From DASTPP01 sp035762175 (GTDB lineage: Bacteria > Myxococcota_A > Polyangia > Polyangiales > Polyangiaceae): a DNA stretch of 10,834 bases. The stretch is taken from the NCBI GenBank assembly GCA_035762175.1, contig DASTPP010000285.1, forward strand, positions 1 to 10,834, given 5' to 3'. The notes below the pieces were generated by a model, which made no database searches, was not told the DNA's origin, and saw only the letters and a program-made list of their open reading frames with translations. Position 1 is the first letter of the stretch. Each line of letters starts with the position of its first letter. Positions 6,101 through 10,834 of this stretch are shown here, in pieces. The translations under genes and the position numbers were made by a program.

Positions 6101-6441
6101 TGTTCGAGCCGTTCGAGCCGGAGGAGTGGGCGCCCCCCGAAAGGGTCGAAGAGTATGAGCTCCTTCGGCCGATCGGGCGCGGGGCCATGGGGCGGGTCTA
6201 CTTGGCCCACGACCGACTGCTGGACCGCCTCGTCGCCATCAAGTTCGTCGCGCGCGCCGTGCTCACCCACGGCACGAGGAGCCGCTTCTTCACCGAAGCC
6301 CGCGGGGCGGCTCGGCTCTCGCACCCGAATGTGGTGACCGATGGCGGGGCTCGAGAAGGTAGCCGGGGCATCCCCGGCGAGCAAGCAGAGACGATGGACG
6401 GCGCCGCGGGCGCGCGACGTATTCGACACGTGGGGCCGTAA
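6100..6441 (+). pseudogene. Ser/Thr protein kinase, truncated after the N-lobe
   Basis: The ATG overlaps the activator stop (TGATG at 6098-6102), so translation was coupled. Residues 1-80 are a typical bacterial Hanks-type kinase N-lobe: glycine loop IGRGAMGRV (25-33), VAIK with the ATP-anchoring K48, alpha-C E66 in FFTEAR, and LSHPNVVT (73-80). Here kinases continue with strands four and five, then HRDLKPEN and DFG. Instead, after codon 80 (6337-6339) the sequence becomes unrelated (DGGAREGSRG...) and stops at a TAA at 6439-6441. No catalytic loop is found in any + frame downstream. The break coincides with the start of an IS66 TnpA-like frame at 6341. The product would be a 113-residue fragment without kinase activity. 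It was probably the cognate kinase of the FHA activator. Confidence 0.85.
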
Positions 6442-6564
6442 CGGCAGGGCGCTCGCCGACTTCGCATGCCAGCGCGGGTTCGGGGTGCAGCGCCTCGCTT
6501 GGTGGCGACAGCGACCGGCGAGCATGCCGTCGTGCCGGCCGTCGCCCGCCCAACGCGGTGCGGT
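6341..6564 (+). pseudogene. IS66-type TnpA-like fragment at the kinase breakpoint
   Basis: From the ATG at 6341 the frame reads MAGLEKVAGASPASKQ, then RRWTAPRARDVFDTWGR, LADFACQRGFGVQRL and AWWRQR. This matches the helix-turn-helix of IS66 TnpA/OrfA proteins, which read roughly 'RRW...A..V...W..SG.SL..FAR..GL..QRL.WWR.R'. After WWRQR, the next + frame gives GEHAVVPAVARPTR, like the following TnpA segment (VPAVV), so one frameshift is likely. The tail is cut by the convergent WD40 gene, which ends at 6565. No TnpB, TnpC or terminal repeat is present. The long open frame that continues to 9133 is only the antisense of the WD40 array. The assignment rests on motif resemblance. Confidence 0.58.

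Positions 6565-10834
<4,270 letters not shown>

Overview
The window comes from a very GC-rich bacterium. I read it as a myxobacterium, most likely of the Sorangium/Polyangium type (Polyangiales). The grounds are the strong GC bias at third codon positions, an FHA-type sigma-54 activator overlapping a Ser/Thr kinase gene, a giant kinase-nSTAND NTPase-WD40 protein, a lipoprotein of the zinc metalloprotease group common in myxobacteria, and several decayed insertion sequences. The assignment is inferred from gene content; there is no rRNA or other marker.

Layout from left to right. Bases 1-64 may hold the tail of an upstream gene. 126-404 (-) is a remnant of an IS3-type OrfA transposase. 414-2621 (-) encodes a secreted, lipid-anchored zinc metalloprotease with an intact HExxHxxxxxH site; it has a candidate sigma-54 promoter (2799-2814), an overlapping 12-bp palindrome and a foldable leader. 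2823-3230 has no convincing gene, only two inverted repeats. 3231-3902 (-) is an IS66-type transposase (TnpC) wrecked by several frameshifts and stops. 4071-4206 is a compact regulatory region: a 41/42-identical 42-bp tandem repeat, each copy with a 14-bp palindrome, followed by a good sigma-54 -24/-12 element. It precedes 4292-6100 (+), an FHA/GGDEF-like/AAA+/Fis-HTH sigma-54 activator whose fifth amino-terminal codon block carries a G10 run (4319-4328). Its stop overlaps the start of a Ser/Thr kinase gene (6100, +) that breaks off after 80 codons where an IS66 TnpA-like fragment begins (6341). Converging from the right, 6565 to beyond 10834 (-) encodes the carboxy-terminal 1,422 residues of a kinase-nSTAND-transmembrane-WD40 protein with 14 near-identical WD40 repeats.

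How the genes may work together (inference). The activator and the kinase form a coupled pair of the kind in which a kinase phosphorylates a partner and the FHA domain reads phosphothreonine. Here the kinase is destroyed, so the activator is either orphaned or served by another kinase, possibly the large convergent one. The activator's own promoter looks sigma-54 dependent with two helically phased upstream palindromes, which suggests autoregulation. The metalloprotease promoter also looks sigma-54 dependent, so it may be a target of the same or a related activator.

The strongest items for follow-up are the phased repeat/sigma-54 promoter, the G10 tract in the activator, the IS-truncated kinase, and the recently expanded 14-repeat WD40 array with a 504-bp higher-order duplication.
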